Assembly (NCBI GenBank): GCA_016188105.1
Contig: JACPIL010000062.1
Span: 1-12,662 of the forward strand
Length of the DNA: 12,662 nucleotides
Reading direction: 5' to 3'
From: Candidatus Woesearchaeota archaeon
GTDB lineage: Archaea > Nanobdellota > Nanobdellia > Woesearchaeales > GW2011-AR9
The notes under the pieces are model-generated. The model had not been told where the DNA came from and did no database searches. It worked only from the letters and a program-made list of their open reading frames with translations. Positions within the stretch are counted from its first letter, which is position 1, and every line of letters starts with the position of its first letter. Made by a program: the position numbers and the translations under genes. Shown piece by piece: positions 11,384 through 12,662 of the stretch.

Positions 11384-11965
11384 ATGGCATCTAAAAAACT
11401 AAGCACCTTATTTTTACAGGGGTTCGTATTGCTAGTACTTTTTTTCGGTCTCATCCAAATTATTGTTTCTAGTCAAGGTTTGTTTATGGCCCTAGAATTA
11501 GTGGGATTACTTTTCTTGCTTCTACTTTCAGTAGCTGGATTTTTACATTATAAAAAAGCAAGCCTACTTAGCCTCGTATTCCTGTTGTATATCTTTAATC
11601 TTGTAGCTATATGGTATTTCTATGGATCATTATACGTAATATTGCTCTTAGCATCTCTGTTTGGATTTTTAATCAGCCTTCCTAAGAAGAAGCCAGCATC
11701 TAAGAGCAGAGTTGTTCCCTATGGCGATGAACCTCATAGTCAAGTCTTTGAACCTCTTCCCCCAGCAAAAGAAGCGGTTGTAAAACCGGCAGAATCTGAA
11801 ACTAAATTCACGCCTGGCAAATATGTTGCCAGTAAAAGAAGCAATGTCTACCACGAGCCAAAATGCGACTGGGCTAAAAAGATCCAGAAAGATCGACAGC
11901 TATGGTTTGCTGACCGAAAAGAAGCCTTGAATAAAGGATACAAGAAGCACGGTTGCGTGCAGTGA
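11384..11965 (+). CDS. Membrane protein with C-terminal Ada-like Cys/His metal-binding domain
   Basis: The first 100 residues contain four hydrophobic helices (about 9-29, 33-54, 61-78, 82-99), followed by a Lys-rich stretch KKKPASK (101-107) that favours a cytoplasmic tail. After a Pro/Glu-rich linker (112-144) comes a compact domain YVASKRSNVYHEPKCDWAKK.. (147-193). It resembles the zinc-binding domain of Ada-type repair proteins, where the pattern is YHxPxC, then a Trp/Phe strand, then GYxxCxxC. Candidate ligands are H157, C161, H189 and C191; the ending is H-x-C rather than the more usual C-x-x-C. The domain appears on several secreted or membrane proteins of unknown role. Its stop abuts that of the convergent HAD gene with no gap. 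Function unknown. Confidence 0.7.
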   Translation: MASKKLSTLFLQGFVLLVLFFGLIQIIVSSQGLFMALELVGLLFLLLLSVAGFLHYKKASLLSLVFLLYIFNLVAIWYFYGSLYVILLLASLFGFLISLPKKKPASKSRVVPYGDEPHSQVFEPLPPAKEAVVKPAESETKFTPGKYVASKRSNVYHEPKCDWAKKIQKDRQLWFADRKEALNKGYKKHGCVQ

Positions 11966-12601
11966 TTATTTTATTATTTTTTCTAACTCTTTAACGGTCT
12001 TAATGTCATAATCTCCCTTTACTTTTCCTTTAGAGACCCAATTGACAGAAATGGCCGGTATTCCTAATTCTTTACAGCTGGTGATGTCTTTATCTCCATT
12101 TCCAATATAGAAAGCTGGTTTTCCGTATTCTTTGAGAAATTCTTTAAACATTTCTTTTTTGTTTGGTTGCTTTTTTACTGAGCTCTTGTACAAAATATCA
12201 AATAAGTCACCACAACCAACTTTCTCAAGGATAGGCCCAACTGACGTTTCTGGGGCAGTCGTAATAAGCGCTAATCTATATTTAGACTTTATTTTTCGCA
12301 AATATCGGACAAAATCATCTACGAGGTCTTTTTTATTTGCTTCTGCCACCGTTACCATAGAAAAAAGATTCCGTGCAAATACAACTCTTGCTTCCTCATC
12401 TACATCTCCCAAATATCTCTTCATTACTTCATGAACCTTGTCAAAATAATTTTCTAAACCTGCATATTGATTAATGGATTTATCATTCAACAAAACTGAC
12501 ATTACGGAAAACCATCGCTTATGCGCCTCATCAAAAGGTCTAGAGCGAAGTAATGCTCCGTCAAAATCTACGGCAATAATCGGTTTATTTTGTTCTTTCA
12601 T
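11966..12601 (-). CDS. HAD-superfamily phosphatase-like hydrolase
   Basis: A 211-aa HAD hydrolase that removes phosphate from a small molecule or protein substrate not identifiable here. Motif I is VDFDGALL with D12 (nucleophile) and D14. Motif II is LITTAPE with T114 or T115. The motif III lysine is probably K144 or nearby in VKKQPNKKE. Motif IV is IGNGDKDI with D170 and D172. Between motifs I and II lies a helical cap of roughly 90 residues (C1 type). The alanine after DFDG, where Thr or Val is usual, is a mild oddity. Its ATG overlaps the stop of the upstream gene (ATGA), so the two are coupled. Both end with a similar segment, DY-x-I followed by KELxKII, suggesting tandem duplication. Confidence 0.85.
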   Translation of the reverse strand: MKEQNKPIIAVDFDGALLRSRPFDEAHKRWFSVMSVLLNDKSINQYAGLENYFDKVHEVMKRYLGDVDEEARVVFARNLFSMVTVAEANKKDLVDDFVRYLRKIKSKYRLALITTAPETSVGPILEKVGCGDLFDILYKSSVKKQPNKKEMFKEFLKEYGKPAFYIGNGDKDITSCKELGIPAISVNWVSKGKVKGDYDIKTVKELEKIIK

Positions 12602-12662
12602 CTGATAATCTTCCCTAACTCCTTAGGTTTACTGATAGTATAATCGGCGTACTCTTTCTCTC
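12598..12662 (-). CDS. C-terminal end of a second HAD-like hydrolase (cut by the right edge)
   Basis: Only the last 20 codons are visible: EYADYTISKPKELGKIIR preceded by two residues, then TGA at 12598-12600. The pattern ADYTIxxxKELxKII is typical of HAD hydrolases and matches the end of the downstream gene (GDYDIKTVKELEKIIK). The stop overlaps the next ATG by 4 nt. The rest of the gene, including all catalytic motifs, lies beyond the window, so the family call rests on a short match. Confidence 0.6.
   Translation of the reverse strand, partial: EKEYADYTISKPKELGKIIR

Overview
The window looks like a stretch of archaeal chromosome. The gene set is archaeal: topoisomerase VI subunit B, a two-KH-domain Dim2/PNO1-type protein, a RIO1-type kinase, a Toprim-type archaeal DnaG, a HerA-family ATPase and aIF1A. 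Base composition is moderately AT-rich. Most genes have a TATA-like box centred about 24-28 nt upstream of the start codon, which predicts leaderless mRNAs. Compact operons, small unknown proteins and a membrane protein with an Ada-like Cys/His tail suggest a small-genome (DPANN-like) archaeon. The lineage is inference from style, not proven here.

Layout, left to right. (1) 1-2608, minus strand: the 5' 412 codons of top6B (running off the left edge), a Cys-containing 86-aa unknown with its own promoter, and a two-gene operon of a Dim2-like KH protein followed by a 141-aa unknown. (2) 2609-2819: an AT-rich gap with two GC-rich hairpins that share a TTCA loop, bounded by a 15-bp direct repeat. 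It sits directly behind a RIO1 kinase gene (2820-3392) that stops just after the catalytic loop, so the kinase lacks its metal-binding Asp and C-terminus. (3) 3393-4629: a control region with a 14-bp palindrome and a TTCG hairpin, an XRE-like regulator, a weakly related second small gene, then about 300 nt of highly structured DNA upstream of dnaG. This holds a candidate ncRNA whose predicted transcription start coincides with its closing stem, a long dyad, and a second structured module that forms the predicted dnaG 5' leader. (4) 4630-7371: dnaG and a HerA-family ATPase on the plus strand. (5) 7387-8995, minus: htpX and two tandem, apparently paralogous small lipoproteins. (6) 9106-9987: a SpoIIM-family membrane protein. 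(7) 10038-10853, minus: a PD-(D/E)XK nuclease with four Cys placed as in Fe-S nucleases, whose last codons are duplicated just beyond its stop. (8) aIF1A, a membrane protein with an Ada-like tail, and two overlapping HAD-family genes, the second cut by the right edge.

Functionally the window combines genome maintenance (Top6B, DnaG, HerA, PD-(D/E)XK nuclease), small-subunit ribosome maturation and initiation (Dim2-like KH, RIO1, aIF1A) and membrane quality control (HtpX with lipoproteins, SpoIIM). The most unusual parts are the structured RNAs before dnaG and the truncated RIO1 gene next to a hairpin element. I see no CRISPR array, tRNA, rRNA or intact transposase.
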